Shown: positions 1-10,492 of the stretch, in pieces
How the letters are laid out: the number at the start of each line of letters is the position of its first letter
How positions within the stretch are numbered: the stretch's first letter is position 1
Assembly (NCBI RefSeq): GCF_019469425.1
Contig: NZ_CP048272.1
Coordinates: forward strand, 1-64,000
Reading direction: 5' to 3'
From: Bifidobacterium asteroides
GTDB taxonomy: Bacteria; Actinomycetota; Actinomycetes; Actinomycetales; Bifidobacteriaceae
Length of the DNA stretch: 64,000 nucleotides
Translations under genes and position numbers: made by a program
The notes under the pieces: model-generated
The model's input: the letters and a program-made list of their open reading frames with translations, nothing else
Told to the model about the DNA's origin: nothing
The model's database searches: none

Positions 1-60
1 CAGCTGGTGAAGACCGCTCCATACCCTGTGCAAACCCTGTCATAGCAGGAGAATAGGCCT

Positions 61-132
61 CCTTACTTATCCACAAATTACATCACTGTTATTCACATTC
101 ATCGTAGATACAACACGCTATCCTGTGGATAA
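61..132. other. DnaA boxes upstream of dnaA (left part of the origin)
   Basis: Two perfect DnaA boxes are visible: TTATCCACA at 67-75 and its reverse complement TGTGGATAA at 124-132. They sit in an AT-rich stretch about 100-160 bp before the dnaA start. They probably serve autoregulation of dnaA and form the left arm of a split origin, the larger cluster lying after dnaA. No gene is seen in 1-225. Confidence 0.75.
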
Positions 133-225
133 CCGCGCAAAGTCGGTGTAACAATGAGCTACTGTCTACTCTGAGAGAAGCAGGAAGACCGGGAAATCCG
201 TCGTCGAGAAGAGAGGAGCACACTG

Positions 226-1968
226 ATGGCGCAGGATCCGCTGGATGCCGCTGCCCAGGCCAAGAGAATCTGGGATTCGGTCCTGCAGGTGCTCCGCTAC
301 AGCAGCTCATTGACCTCCAGAGACAAGGGCTGGCTGGAGGACATCACCCCCGAGGCGGTTTTCGGCACCACCATCGTTCTCAGGGTCTCCTCCAAGGCCA
401 CTCAGGAGGCTGTGCAGGGACCGCTCAGCCAGCCGCTCCTCAATGCATTGCAGCTGGTCACCAACCAGGAAATGTTCCCGGCCATCAAAATCGTCTACCC
501 AGAGCAAATGGCCAAGCAGAAAGCTGCCGATCAACAGAATGACCAACGCGCGTCCGCCATGGCTGGCTCTGTCCCGGGCAGCGGCGAGTTCCGTCAGGTT
601 CCCGGTCCTGCTCAGGATCCCTATAGCGACTACCAGCGTCAGGCCGGCATCGACCGATCGCCCGGCTCAGAGACCCACTCGGACTGGCGGACCGAGAATG
701 CTGGAACCTCCAAGTCCCCGATTGTTTCTGTCAATGACTTCCACGAAGGCACCTATGTGCCTATGACCCTGGATATGCAGGCCGAACTGTCCGAGCCCTC
801 CCCCGCTGTGAGGTCAACGGCAGGCGCTGATGCCGACCAGCAGAGCGAGGCAGAGAGGACCGCATCCCGACCCGCCTTCACCGTGCCCCGCTTCCCCATG
901 AGCCAGAACCGAGTGGAGCGCGACCCGCAGACCCACCTGAACAAGAATGCCACCTTTGATACCTTCGTCCCAGGCGACTCCAACCGCTTTGCGCGAACCG
1001 TAGCCTTGGCCGTGGCCGAAGGGTCAGGCCAGGATTTCAATCCTTTATGTATCTACGGCAGCTCAGGCCTGGGCAAGACCCACCTGCTCAACGCCATTGG
1101 CAACTATGCCCTGGTCAAGGATCCTTCGCTCAAGGTCCGATACGTCAACTCGGAGGAATTCACCAACGAATTCATCGACGCCTTGCAGAACTCCACCCAA
1201 GGGTCGGGCCAGATCGCGGAATTCAACCGCCGCTATCGGCAGGTGGATGTGCTTCTTATCGATGATATCCAGTTTCTGGGGGGCAAGGAAGCCACCCTGG
1301 ACCAATTCTTCCACACCTTTAATGCCTTACATGACGCCAACAAGCGCATCGTCATCGCCTCGGACGTGGCCCCCAAGAATCTGAAAGGCTTCGAATCACG
1401 ACTGATCTCGCGTTTCGATTCGGGTCTGACTGTGGATGTCAAACCTCCGGACCGGGAGACCCGGGTGGCCATCCTCAGAATGATGGCCTCCATGAACGGG
1501 GTCAGCATTCCCAACGAGGTTCTGGATCTGATCGCGGAACGCTTCACCGAGAACATCCGAGAGCTTGAGGGGGCCCTGACCCGTGTCACCGCCGTGGCCA
1601 GCCTTAACAATCAGCCGGTCACCACAGCCCTGGCCGAACAGACTCTGCAAGACTTCTTCTCTACGGATGTGGAGATCAAGCCCACTGACATCATCTCCCA
1701 GGTGGCCAAATACTTCCATCTGACCTTTGACGACATTGTCGGCCGCACGCGCACCAAGAACATCGCCCTAGCCCGACAGATAGCCATGTATCTGGCGCGG
1801 GAGATGACCAGCATGTCCTTGGTAGATATCGGCGAGGTCTTCGGTGGCCGCGATCACACCACAGTCATGCACGCCTATACACGTATCTCCAATGAGATGC
1901 AGGAAAAACGAGAGATTTACAACTACGTCATGGAGCTGACCGTCCGGCTCAAACAGCCTCAGGAATGA
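226..1968 (+). CDS. dnaA: Chromosomal replication initiator DnaA
   Basis: DnaA is the AAA+ ATPase that binds DnaA boxes and melts the origin. The 580-residue protein shows an N-terminal interaction domain (about 1-90) and a long, poorly conserved Gln/Pro/Ser-rich linker (about 90-245), as is usual in actinobacteria. The AAA+ core follows, with Walker A GSSGLGKTH near residue 278 and Walker B LLIDDIQF near 345. The C-terminal DNA-binding domain carries the DnaA signature GGRDHTTV at about 540. The ATG at 226 follows a GAGAGGAG ribosome site. DnaA boxes both upstream and immediately downstream suggest autoregulation. The dnaN gene follows 414 bp later, across the origin. Confidence 0.98.
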   Translation: MAQDPLDAAAQAKRIWDSVLQVLRYSSSLTSRDKGWLEDITPEAVFGTTIVLRVSSKATQEAVQGPLSQPLLNALQLVTNQEMFPAIKIVYPEQMAKQKAADQQNDQRASAMAGSVPGSGEFRQVPGPAQDPYSDYQRQAGIDRSPGSETHSDWRTENAGTSKSPIVSVNDFHEGTYVPMTLDMQAELSEPSPAVRSTAGADADQQSEAERTASRPAFTVPRFPMSQNRVERDPQTHLNKNATFDTFVPGDSNRFARTVALAVAEGSGQDFNPLCIYGSSGLGKTHLLNAIGNYALVKDPSLKVRYVNSEEFTNEFIDALQNSTQGSGQIAEFNRRYRQVDVLLIDDIQFLGGKEATLDQFFHTFNALHDANKRIVIASDVAPKNLKGFESRLISRFDSGLTVDVKPPDRETRVAILRMMASMNGVSIPNEVLDLIAERFTENIRELEGALTRVTAVASLNNQPVTTALAEQTLQDFFSTDVEIKPTDIISQVAKYFHLTFDDIVGRTRTKNIALARQIAMYLAREMTSMSLVDIGEVFGGRDHTTVMHAYTRISNEMQEKREIYNYVMELTVRLKQPQE

Positions 1969-2382
1969 TACGACACGCAGACACCACTGTGGATCGACAG
2001 AAAAAGATATCCACCTACTTATCCCCGGATGTGGGCAAACTTTGGGAATAACCCACTGATTTTCCGGGGATAAATGGTGCATCTTCCGCGAACAAATCAC
2101 ATGTTTTTGTGGATAACTAAGCAGAACTCCAAACTTGTGGATAACTTGGCTTTTTAATCACACTAATTACACTACTTATCCACACTACTTAAGTGATGCC
2201 TATCCACTGCATTGCAAGGATCTGAGAACTTATCCACACCATCCACCAAGCTTATTACGATGACTCAATGTATATTTATGCAATAGTCACCTTCACACTC
2301 AAGCACACCTGCTCACTCCAACCACATCACCCGACCTATTCGATAGAATGAATCCAGTTCATTCATCGACAAGAAGGCTCCC
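1969..2382. other. oriC: Chromosomal replication origin (oriC), dnaA-dnaN intergenic region
   Basis: This 414-bp non-coding gap holds four perfect 9-mer DnaA boxes: TGTGGATAA at 2108-2116 and 2136-2144, and TTATCCACA at 2176-2184 and 2230-2238. Several near matches lie at about 1989-1996, 2008-2015, 2019-2026 and 2066-2073. The first two perfect boxes point one way and the last two the other, so the cluster is symmetric around about 2160, within AT-rich sequence. A second AT-rich tract at about 2252-2285 is a candidate unwinding element. Position between dnaA and dnaN is the standard actinobacterial arrangement. The exact unwinding site was not determined. Confidence 0.9.
2341..2368. promoter_or_regulatory. 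Inverted repeat just upstream of dnaN
   Basis: The arms GAATGAA (2346-2352) and TTCATTC (2358-2364) are perfect inverted copies around a 5-base centre. Flanking CGAT and ATCG extend the symmetry with one unpaired base. The element ends 14 bp before the dnaN ATG and just upstream of its AGAAGG ribosome site. It could be an operator or a leader hairpin. No regulator is assigned. Confidence 0.45.
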
Positions 2383-3507
2383 ATGAAAGTAGAAGTGAAT
2401 TCATCCGCACTCTCGGATGCAGTGGCATGGACCACCCGCATCATCCCCTCCCGACCGGCTTCGCCGATCCTGGCAGGCATCAGGATGGAAGCCTCTGACG
2501 GAACATTGAAGCTCTCTGCTTTCGATTACGAGGTTTCAGCGAGGAACCACATCGAGGCAGGCATCGACGAATCCGGAACAGCCTTGGTGCTGGGTAAACT
2601 GCTAGCTGACATCACAAAATCCCTGCCATCAGAGAAAACCTACCTGTCAACCGAGGGATCCAAGATGACCATTACCTCGGGCAAATCCACTTTTTCTCTG
2701 CAACTGATGCCTGACAGCGAATACCCCGATCTCCCTGCCGTTCCTGAGCCCATGGGCCAGGTAGATGCTGAGACCTTCATTCAGTCCATCTCCCAGTCCA
2801 TCGTCGCTGTTTCCCGGGAAGAGAGCCGTCCGGTGCTGACCAGCGTCAAAACCGAGATCACTGGGGACAAGGTGGTCATGACCGCCACCGACCGTTTCAG
2901 GCTCTCCCGTTCAAGCTTCACTTGGACTCCTCGCGATGCCAACTTCTCCACCTCCATGCTTATCCGCGGCTCTTTGCTGCGGGACATCGCCCGTTCCCTG
3001 GACGAGCACCAGAACGTGACCATGGATTATGAAGCCGACAACCCCACCATCATGGGCGTGGAAAACGCTGGCAAAATATCCACTACCCAGCTGATCGACG
3101 GGGAATTCCCTGCAGTAGATCGTCTCTTTTCAGACGAGTACCCCATCCAAGCTGTCATCGCCCGGCAGGATCTGATCGACGCCATCAAGCGTGTGGCCCT
3201 AGTAGCCGAGCGCAATGCCCCAATCCGTATGGTTTTCTCCGGCAACGAGGTGACCCTGAGCGCAGGCACGGCTGACGAAGCGCAGGCCCATGAAGTTCTG
3301 CAGGCGGATCTGGACGGTGAGGACATCACAGTGGCTTTCAATCCCAACTACCTGATCGACGGGTTGGGCGCCATTGCTGAGCCTTTTGTCCGCATCAAGA
3401 TGACCTCGGCAGTCAAGGCTGTAGAGTTCAACGGCCAGCAGGAGCAGGATTCCGAAGAGTCCATGGACTACCGTTACCTGCTTGTGCCCATGCGCTTCAA
3501 CAACTGA
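2383..3507 (+). CDS. dnaN: DNA polymerase III sliding clamp, beta subunit
   Basis: DnaN forms the ring-shaped dimer that tethers DNA polymerase III to its template and recruits repair proteins. The 374-residue product has the usual length for three repeated clamp folds and ends in the family-typical YRYLLVPMR segment. The ATG at 2383 is preceded by AGAAGG at a normal distance. It lies directly after oriC and 29 bp before recF, in the conserved dnaA-dnaN-recF order. A near-palindrome lies between the origin and its ribosome site. Nothing unusual was seen in the coding sequence. Confidence 0.97.
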   Translation: MKVEVNSSALSDAVAWTTRIIPSRPASPILAGIRMEASDGTLKLSAFDYEVSARNHIEAGIDESGTALVLGKLLADITKSLPSEKTYLSTEGSKMTITSGKSTFSLQLMPDSEYPDLPAVPEPMGQVDAETFIQSISQSIVAVSREESRPVLTSVKTEITGDKVVMTATDRFRLSRSSFTWTPRDANFSTSMLIRGSLLRDIARSLDEHQNVTMDYEADNPTIMGVENAGKISTTQLIDGEFPAVDRLFSDEYPIQAVIARQDLIDAIKRVALVAERNAPIRMVFSGNEVTLSAGTADEAQAHEVLQADLDGEDITVAFNPNYLIDGLGAIAEPFVRIKMTSAVKAVEFNGQQEQDSEESMDYRYLLVPMRFNN

Positions 3508-3536
3508 CACCTGGGCAGGTTCGAGGAACAATCGCC

Positions 3537-4799
3537 ATGCACATCTCCCGTCTGGTTCTGGATCACTTCCGTTCCTGGGAGCATTGCGTCCTCGATTTGG
3601 AGCCCGGGGTGACCATTCTCGAAGGACGGAACGGCCTGGGCAAGACCAACCTGGTCGAGGCCATCGAGGTCCTGTCTGCCGGCGGCAGCCATAGGACTTC
3701 ATCTTCCCTGCCCCTGGTAGAGCGTGGACAGTCCAAGGCCACCATCAGGGCCAGAGTGAAGCAGGACGGTACCGCCACCGACTATGAGCTGACCATTGCC
3801 GCCAAGGGATCCAACCGTGGAAGAATCAACGGTGGGCCGTCCCTCTATCAGCGTGATTTGGTAGGCCGGGTGCCCTGCGTGACTTTCAGCCCCGAGGACC
3901 AGCTGATGGTCTCAGGAGAGCCGGCAGCCAGGCGGGCCGTGCTGGACCAGGCCGGCAGCCAGCTTGATACCGACTACTTCCAAGTTCGGCAGGATTTTCG
4001 CCATGTGGCCAGGCAGCGCGCTGCACTGCTCAAGCAGCTCTCCCAGGCGGGCCATGACGCCTCAGGTGATGGGCGCGATGCCGCTCTGTCCGGCCTTGAG
4101 ATCTGGACTGGGCAGTTTATTCGCATCGGGCTGGATTTGAGCCGGCGACGAGCGGCTCTGGTAGAGGCCCTGGACCAGCCCTTCACCGATTTGTATGGTC
4201 GGCTGGCAGGACCTGGTCAGGACGCTCGATTGACCTACCGCCCTTCTCTGGAGGAGATCGGACCCGACAGGCAGACCGGTCCCGAGGTCGCCGAGGCCGT
4301 CAGTCGTCACTTTCAGCGGATATACCCGGGAGAAGTGGCCCGGGGCACCAATCTGATCGGTCCCCAGCGCGACGATCTGGCTTTTACCCTCAACGGCATG
4401 CCTGCCAGGGAGTTCGCCTCCAACGGTGAGATGTGGACCCTGGCCCTGGCTCTGAGGCTGGCTCTGCTGCAGGTGGTCAAGGACCGTCGCTCTCTGGAGC
4501 CCATCGTCATTCTGGATGATGTCTTCGCCCAGTTGGATCGCGGACGCAGGGATCAGATTCTGGACTTTGCCCGTCAGCAGGACCAGGTGCTGATCACTGT
4601 GGCCGCCGACAGTGACATCCCATCCTTGCAGGGCGCCAGGCTGGTGGATGTGTCCCGGCTGAGGCCCGTGCAGCCATCCGATCCGGCTGCCCAGGATCCG
4701 GCCATCGCCAGTGCCATGCAGGATCTGCGTCGAACCAGGGGGACAGCTCAAGACGACTCGGATATATCGGATGGGCCGAAGGGGAACGACCTGTCATGA
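3537..4799 (+). CDS. recF: DNA replication and repair protein RecF
   Basis: RecF is an SMC-like ATPase that helps load RecA at gaps and supports stalled replication forks. The 420-residue protein has Walker A GRNGLGKTN near residue 30, the family segment GPQRDDLAF near 275, and Walker B VILDDVFAQLD near 325. The C-terminal 60 residues are polar and acidic, and longer than in many homologues. The ATG at 3537 follows a GAGGA site. Its stop overlaps the start of the DUF721 gene by four bases (ATGA), which implies translational coupling. Confidence 0.96.
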   Translation: MHISRLVLDHFRSWEHCVLDLEPGVTILEGRNGLGKTNLVEAIEVLSAGGSHRTSSSLPLVERGQSKATIRARVKQDGTATDYELTIAAKGSNRGRINGGPSLYQRDLVGRVPCVTFSPEDQLMVSGEPAARRAVLDQAGSQLDTDYFQVRQDFRHVARQRAALLKQLSQAGHDASGDGRDAALSGLEIWTGQFIRIGLDLSRRRAALVEALDQPFTDLYGRLAGPGQDARLTYRPSLEEIGPDRQTGPEVAEAVSRHFQRIYPGEVARGTNLIGPQRDDLAFTLNGMPAREFASNGEMWTLALALRLALLQVVKDRRSLEPIVILDDVFAQLDRGRRDQILDFARQQDQVLITVAADSDIPSLQGARLVDVSRLRPVQPSDPAAQDPAIASAMQDLRRTRGTAQDDSDISDGPKGNDLS

Positions 4800-5293
4800 A
4801 GGCGCCCATAATTGAAACCCTGCACTTGGACCAGCGTCGACTGCCGGCCCTGGTCTTCGAGGGCTGCACCCGACGGGCGGCCACTCGTCAGCAGAGGGAG
4901 AACAGTTCCCGTAAGGCCTGGTATGCATTCGGCAAGCCCGGCCGCGACCCAGCCAAACTGGGAGGCGTGGTTACCAGTCTGGCTGCCGGAAGCGGGTGGA
5001 CCAGCCATCTGAAGATGGCCCGGCTGCGCAACCAGTGGGACAGTGTGGTGGGACCCGGTATCGCCGCCCATTCGAGAGTGGTCTCCTACCGGGATGGCGT
5101 GCTGATCATTCAGGCGCAGACAACGGTCTGGGCCACTCAGCTGACCTACCTGGTCCCCCAGCTCCAAGCGACTATTGTCAAGCGGCTGGGCATGCCGGTA
5201 AAGCAGATCCGGGTGACCGGCCCCCACAACTACAGTTTCCGCCGTTCGCGGTTCGATCCACCTGGCCGAGGCGTGCGCGACACCTATGGATGA
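4796..5293 (+). CDS. DUF721 (DciA-like) family protein
   Basis: A 165-residue basic protein of the DUF721 family, which sits between recF and gyrB in most actinobacteria. Related DciA proteins act in loading the replicative helicase in bacteria that lack DnaC, so a role in replication initiation is plausible but not shown here. The conserved core runs from about residue 75 to 145 and includes the segment LRNQWDSVVGPGIAAHS and a Trp-rich strand near VWATQLTYL. The N-terminal third is charged and variable. The start overlaps the recF stop by four bases. Confidence 0.85.
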   Translation: MKAPIIETLHLDQRRLPALVFEGCTRRAATRQQRENSSRKAWYAFGKPGRDPAKLGGVVTSLAAGSGWTSHLKMARLRNQWDSVVGPGIAAHSRVVSYRDGVLIIQAQTTVWATQLTYLVPQLQATIVKRLGMPVKQIRVTGPHNYSFRRSRFDPPGRGVRDTYG

Positions 5294-5504
5294 ACCCATA
5301 ATCTGCGAATACCGTCTTCCCAGCTTTCTGTAAGCCTAAAGTCCCCTAGAGCTGGTAATCTATAGGTTATAGGGTCAAACGCTTCCAAGGCCCCTTTATG
5401 GACGATTTGGAACCTGGTGACCATGACTCGATCCCCTTCTCGACCACGAACGGAAGTTGCTTTGTTGTCAGTGGCCGACGATGGGGGTGCAGAAAGGACT
5501 ATCC

Positions 5505-7625
5505 GTGGCAGATCTCAACACTGACCCGTCCCGGACCCCGCAAGAGGGCCGAGAGTATGAGGAGGACAAGCCTCGGGATGACGGCATGACGGGCCAGGAT
5601 CAGCTGGACGACGCGCAGCTGGATGACTCGCTCTCCCCCGAGCATTATGATGCCAGCGATCTGAAGGTGCTGGAGGGGCTAGAGGCGGTCCGCGTCCGTC
5701 CCGGCATGTACATCGGCTCGACGGGCTCCAGGGGCCTGCATCACCTGGTCTACGAGATCGTCGACAACTCGGTCGACGAGGCTCTGGCTGGGTACGCTGA
5801 CCATATTGAAGTCACCATCCTGCCCGACAACGGCATCCGTGTGGATGACAATGGCCGTGGCATTCCTGTGGACGAGGTGCCAGGCGAGGGCAAGAGCGGC
5901 GTCGAGGTGGTCATGACCAAGCTGCATGCCGGCGGCAAGTTCGGTGGTGGCGGTTACGCGGTCTCAGGCGGTCTGCACGGCGTGGGCATCTCCGTGGTCA
6001 ACGCCCTGTCCACCCGGATCGACGTCCAGGTGCGCCGGCAGGGCTACCACTGGCATCAGAACTTCCGCAACCAAAAGCCCACCGCTCCCCTATCCAAGGA
6101 TCAGGCCATGGGGCCGGACGAGAGCACCGGCACCTCGGTGACTTTCTGGGCTGACCCCAAAATCTTCGAGACCACGGTCTACGACTTCGAGACCTTGCGC
6201 AGCCGCTTCCAGCAGATGGCCTTCCTCAACAAGGGCCTGAGGATCACCTTGACCGATCTGCGTCCCAATGACCAGGCCGGCGACGAGGTGGCGGGCGAGG
6301 AGCAGACCCCGGAGCAGAAGGGCCAGTCCGTCAGCTACCAGTACGCCAACGGCATCAAGGACTATGTGGACTACCTGGTCAAGGTCAGGAAGGCCACGCC
6401 TGTGGAGGCCGAGGTCATCGACTTCGAAGCCGAGGACCTGAAGCTGGGCATCTCCGCCGAGGTGGCCATGCAGTGGACTACCGCCTACTCGGAGTCCGTC
6501 CACACCTTCGCCAACACCATCGCGACCACCGAGGGCGGCACCCACGAAGAGGGGTTCCGTGCTGCCCTGACCAGCATGATCAACCGCTATGCCAGGGATA
6601 AGAACATTCTCAAGGACAAGGATGACAACCTCTCGGGCGACGACGTACGCGAGGGGCTGACCGCCGTGGTCTCCGTCAAGCTGACCAATCCACAGTTCGA
6701 GGGTCAGACCAAGACCAAGCTGGGCAACTCCGAGGCCAAAACCTTCGTCCAGAGGGTCATGACCGAGAGACTGAGCGACTGGTTCGACGCCCACCCAGGC
6801 GAGGCCAAGGCCATCATCCAGAAGGCCATGGAGGCCTCCCGGGCCCGGATCGCGGCCAAGAAGGCACGCGAGAACACCCGTCGCAAGTCCATCTTCGAGA
6901 CTGCCGGCATGCCTGACAAGCTCAAGGACTGCCAGTCAAGCAACCCCCAGGAGTGCGAGCTGTTCATCGTGGAGGGTGACTCTGCAGGCGGCTCGGCCAT
7001 CCAGGGGCGCAACCCCATGACCCAGGCCATCCTGCCCCTGCGCGGTAAGATCCTCAACACGGAGCGGGCCAGCTTGGACCGCATGATGAAGTCCGACACC
7101 ATCGAATCCCTGATCACGGCCGTGGGCGGCGGATACGGCGAGGACTTCAACATCGATAAGGTGCGCTACCACAAGGTCATCATCATGGCCGACGCCGATG
7201 TGGATGGCGCCCATATTGCCACCCTGAATCTGACCCTCTTCTTCCGCTACATGCGGCCCATGATCGAGGCCGGCTACGTCTATGTGGCCATGCCTCCGCT
7301 CTACCGGCTCAAGTGGACCAAGGGGCCCCACAGCTTCGTTTACACCGATGCCGAGCGTGACAGGGTTCTGGCCGAGGGCAAGGCCTCCGGCCGGCAGCTG
7401 CCCAAGGGTGAAGGGATCCAGCGCTACAAGGGTCTGGGCGAGATGAGCTATCAGGAACTCTGGGAGACCACCATGGACCCGGATCACCGCATCCTCAAGA
7501 AGATCCGCATTGATGACGCCGAGCAGGCCGACGAAACCTTCACCATGCTCATGGGCGACGAGGTTGAACCCCGGCGTCTGTTCATCCAGCGCAATGCCCA
7601 CGACGCCCGCTTCATCGACGCCTGA
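5505..7625 (+). CDS. gyrB: DNA gyrase subunit B
   Basis: GyrB supplies the ATPase and metal-binding TOPRIM parts of gyrase, which introduces negative supercoils. The start chosen is GTG 5505, because AAAGGA lies six bases upstream. An upstream in-frame TTG at 5457 would add 16 residues of unlikely sequence. The resulting 706-residue protein has the GHKL ATPase domain (EIVDNSVDEALAG and the VSGGLHGVGISVVNAL lid), the TOPRIM motif EGDSAGGSA and the acidic MADADVDGAH. It ends with the typical YKGLGEM and MDP segments. A polar 60-residue N-terminal extension precedes the ATPase domain. Confidence 0.97.
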   Translation: MADLNTDPSRTPQEGREYEEDKPRDDGMTGQDQLDDAQLDDSLSPEHYDASDLKVLEGLEAVRVRPGMYIGSTGSRGLHHLVYEIVDNSVDEALAGYADHIEVTILPDNGIRVDDNGRGIPVDEVPGEGKSGVEVVMTKLHAGGKFGGGGYAVSGGLHGVGISVVNALSTRIDVQVRRQGYHWHQNFRNQKPTAPLSKDQAMGPDESTGTSVTFWADPKIFETTVYDFETLRSRFQQMAFLNKGLRITLTDLRPNDQAGDEVAGEEQTPEQKGQSVSYQYANGIKDYVDYLVKVRKATPVEAEVIDFEAEDLKLGISAEVAMQWTTAYSESVHTFANTIATTEGGTHEEGFRAALTSMINRYARDKNILKDKDDNLSGDDVREGLTAVVSVKLTNPQFEGQTKTKLGNSEAKTFVQRVMTERLSDWFDAHPGEAKAIIQKAMEASRARIAAKKARENTRRKSIFETAGMPDKLKDCQSSNPQECELFIVEGDSAGGSAIQGRNPMTQAILPLRGKILNTERASLDRMMKSDTIESLITAVGGGYGEDFNIDKVRYHKVIIMADADVDGAHIATLNLTLFFRYMRPMIEAGYVYVAMPPLYRLKWTKGPHSFVYTDAERDRVLAEGKASGRQLPKGEGIQRYKGLGEMSYQELWETTMDPDHRILKKIRIDDAEQADETFTMLMGDEVEPRRLFIQRNAHDARFIDA

Positions 7626-7669
7626 GACGGACGTCCTTCCCTTTTCACCATTTGAGCTAAGGATCGATT

Positions 7670-10387
7670 TTGGCAGACGATAACAACAACGACAACAGCC
7701 CGGACCAGGACGGCCTCAACCTGCCCGACGGGTCTCGTGAGCCGCTCAGCCCCCAGGAGATGGACAACACCGATTACGGCCTCCTTAAGGGTGAGCGGAT
7801 TCAACCCATTGACCTCCAGCAGGAGATGCGGGAATCCTACCTGTCCTACGCCCTGTCCGTGATCGTGGAGCGGGCCCTGCCTGATGTCCGTGACGGCATG
7901 AAGCCGGTCCACCGCAGGGTCATCTACGCTATGTATGACGGCGGATACCGGCCCGACCGCGGCTACAACAAGTGTTCGCGCGTGGTGGGCGACGTCATGG
8001 GCAAGTACCACCCCCACGGCGATTCGGCCATCTATGACACCATCGTGCGTCTGGCCCAGTCCTGGTCCATGCGCTATCCGCTGGTGGACGGCCAGGGCAA
8101 CTTCGGTTCCCCCGGCGACGATCCGGCTGCCGCCATGAGGTACACCGAGTGCCGCATGGCCCCCTTGGCCATGGAGATGGTGCGCGACATCGACAAGGAC
8201 ACGGTTGACTTCATCCCCAACTACGACGGCAAGACCCAGGAGCCCACGGTTCTGCCTTCCCGCTTCCCCAACCTGCTGGTCAACGGATCAGCCGGCATCG
8301 CTGTGGGCATGGCTACCAACATTCCTCCGCACAACCTGCGTGAGGTGGCCAAGGGCGTTCACTGGGCCCTGGAGCATCCCGAGGCCTCCAAGGAGGAGCT
8401 GCTCAATGCCCTGATCTCCATCATCAAGGGGCCTGACTTCCCCACTGGCGCCACCATTCTGGGCCACAAGGGCATCGAGCAGGCCTACCGGACCGGGCGC
8501 GGCCTGATTACCATGCGGGCGGTGGTCAACACTGAGGAGATCCGTGGAAGGATGTGCCTGGTGGTCACCGAGCTGCCCTACCAGGTCAACCCCGACCGGC
8601 TGGCCTCCTCTATCCGCGAGGCCGTGCGCGACGGCAAGATCCAAGGCATCGCCGACATGCGCGACGAGACTTCAGGCCGCACAGGCCAGCGTCTGGTCCT
8701 GGTGCTCAAGCGCGATGCCGTTCCCAAGGTGGTCCTCAACAACCTCTACAAACACACCCAGCTTCAGCAGACCTTCGGAGCCAACATGCTGGCTCTGGTG
8801 GACGGGGTCCCCAGGACCCTGAGCCTGGATGCCTTCATCCGCCACTGGGTGGACCACCAGCTGGACGTGGTCGAGCGGCGCACTCGTTATCTGAAGCGTG
8901 AGGCCGAGGAACGCGACCACATTCTGCAGGGGTATCTGAAGGCCTTGGACATGATCGACCAGGTTATCGCCCTGATCCGCGCCTCCAAGGATGTAGAGAC
9001 GGCCCGCACCGGCCTGATGGAGCTGCTGGACGTGGATGAGGTCCAGGCCGATGCCATCCTGGCCATGCAGCTGCGCCGTCTGGCCGCCTTGGAACGGCAG
9101 AAGATCCTGGACGAGCATGAGGAGCTCATGCGCAAGATCGCCGACTACAACGACATCCTGGCCCACCCCGAACGCCAACGCACCATCGTGGGCGACGAGT
9201 TGGATGAGATCGTCGACAAGTACGGCGACGAACGGCGCACCCGGATCGTCCCCTACTCGGGTGAGATGAACGTGGAGGATCTGATTGCTGACGAACAGGT
9301 GGTGGTCACTGTCACCCACTCCGGCTTCGTCAAGCGGACCAAGGCCGACGAGTACCGGGCCCAGCACCGCGGCGGCAAGGGCATCCGCGGGGCCAGGCTG
9401 CGCGAGGACGACGTGGTGGACCACTTCTTCCTGACCAGCACCCACAACTGGTTGCTCTTCTTCACCAACAAGGGCCGGGTGTACCGGCTCAAGGCCTACG
9501 AACTGCCTGAGGGCTCCCGCGACTCCAAGGGGCAGCATGTAGCCAACCTGCTCCAGCTGGGCCCGGGCGAGCGGATCGAACAGGTCCTTTCCCTGCACGG
9601 CTACGACGATGCCGACTATCTGATTCTGGCCACCCGGACCGGACGGGTCAAGAAGACCCGCCTGGCTGAATATGATTCGCCTCGCCAGGGTGGCCTGATC
9701 GCCGTGCGGCTGATGGAACTGGGCACCGTCGCCGACGAGGAGGGCCAAGAGGCGCCTAAGAGCGATGAGCTGGTGGGTGCCGCCCTCTGCAATGCCGACG
9801 ATGAAATCATCCTGGTCTCCCGCAAGGGCATGAGCGTGCGCTTCCCGGCTGACGACTCCACCCTAAGGCCCATGGGACGGCAGACTGCAGGCGTCCAGGG
9901 TATGCGGTTCCGCCCCGGCGACGAGTTGCTGAGCATGGATGTGATCGCCAGTGAGTCTGGCGATGACCTGCTGGTGGTCACCGACGAGGGCTTCGCCAAG
10001 CGGACTGCTCTGAGCGAGTACCGCCTGCAGGGCCGCAATGGTTACGGAGTCAAGGCCATCGCCATGGTCGAGGGCCGTGGTTCCCTGGTCGGCGCCCTGG
10101 TGGTGAACGAGGACGACCAGATCATGGCCATCATGAAGTCCGGCAAGGTCATCCGCTCCGATGTGGCTGAGGTCAAGCGAACTGGACGCAACACTCAAGG
10201 GGTAACCCTAGCCAAGCCTGACAAGGGTGACGAAATTCTCTCCATCGCCCGCAATGCCGAACGCGACGACCAGGAAGAGGATGCCAGCCAGACCGACCTG
10301 GCTCCCGCCGCTCCCCTGGCAGCCAAGGATCAGCCCATAGCCACCACCGGAACCGGAGATGGCCGGAGCCTGACTCAAGGGGACTGA
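7670..10387 (+). CDS. gyrA: DNA gyrase subunit A
   Basis: GyrA holds the DNA breakage-reunion domain and the DNA-wrapping C-terminal domain. It is 905 residues long, starting at TTG 7670 behind an AAGGA site. The quinolone-determining segment reads [11 protein letters not shown], with Ser and Asp at the positions of E. coli Ser83 and Asp87, as in sensitive enzymes. The catalytic tyrosine lies in [10 protein letters not shown]. The GyrA box appears as QHRGGKG, a small variation on the usual QRRGGKG. The acidic, Ala/Asp-rich last 40 residues are typical of actinobacterial GyrA tails. The gene lies 44 bp after gyrB, probably in one transcript. Confidence 0.97.
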   Translation: MADDNNNDNSPDQDGLNLPDGSREPLSPQEMDNTDYGLLKGERIQPIDLQQEMRESYLSYALSVIVERALPDVRDGMKPVHRRVIYAMYDGGYRPDRGYNKCSRVVGDVMGKYHPHGDSAIYDTIVRLAQSWSMRYPLVDGQGNFGSPGDDPAAAMRYTECRMAPLAMEMVRDIDKDTVDFIPNYDGKTQEPTVLPSRFPNLLVNGSAGIAVGMATNIPPHNLREVAKGVHWALEHPEASKEELLNALISIIKGPDFPTGATILGHKGIEQAYRTGRGLITMRAVVNTEEIRGRMCLVVTELPYQVNPDRLASSIREAVRDGKIQGIADMRDETSGRTGQRLVLVLKRDAVPKVVLNNLYKHTQLQQTFGANMLALVDGVPRTLSLDAFIRHWVDHQLDVVERRTRYLKREAEERDHILQGYLKALDMIDQVIALIRASKDVETARTGLMELLDVDEVQADAILAMQLRRLAALERQKILDEHEELMRKIADYNDILAHPERQRTIVGDELDEIVDKYGDERRTRIVPYSGEMNVEDLIADEQVVVTVTHSGFVKRTKADEYRAQHRGGKGIRGARLREDDVVDHFFLTSTHNWLLFFTNKGRVYRLKAYELPEGSRDSKGQHVANLLQLGPGERIEQVLSLHGYDDADYLILATRTGRVKKTRLAEYDSPRQGGLIAVRLMELGTVADEEGQEAPKSDELVGAALCNADDEIILVSRKGMSVRFPADDSTLRPMGRQTAGVQGMRFRPGDELLSMDVIASESGDDLLVVTDEGFAKRTALSEYRLQGRNGYGVKAIAMVEGRGSLVGALVVNEDDQIMAIMKSGKVIRSDVAEVKRTGRNTQGVTLAKPDKGDEILSIARNAERDDQEEDASQTDLAPAAPLAAKDQPIATTGTGDGRSLTQGD

Positions 10388-10396
10388 GTGGGGTCC

Positions 10397-10422
10397 GCTA
10401 CCAGTCTGACAAGACTGGTAGC
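10397..10422 (+). terminator. Hairpin between gyrA and the DUF3566 gene
   Basis: The arms at 10397-10406 and 10413-10422 pair perfectly over 10 bp (GCTACCAGTC against GACTGGTAGC) with a 6-base loop, starting 9 bp after the gyrA stop. No T-run follows, so it may be an attenuating or mRNA-stabilising hairpin rather than a full terminator. Confidence 0.6.
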
Positions 10423-10492
10423 CTCGTAAGAAGTCATGCAGGTCCGGCGACGTTATGGGCGGGCCATTGAACGCAAGGATCAAGGAGTGCCG

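Noticed and set aside
5457-5504. Upstream in-frame TTG start for gyrB
   Set aside because: It adds 16 residues with no ribosome site, while GTG 5505 has AAAGGA at the right distance.
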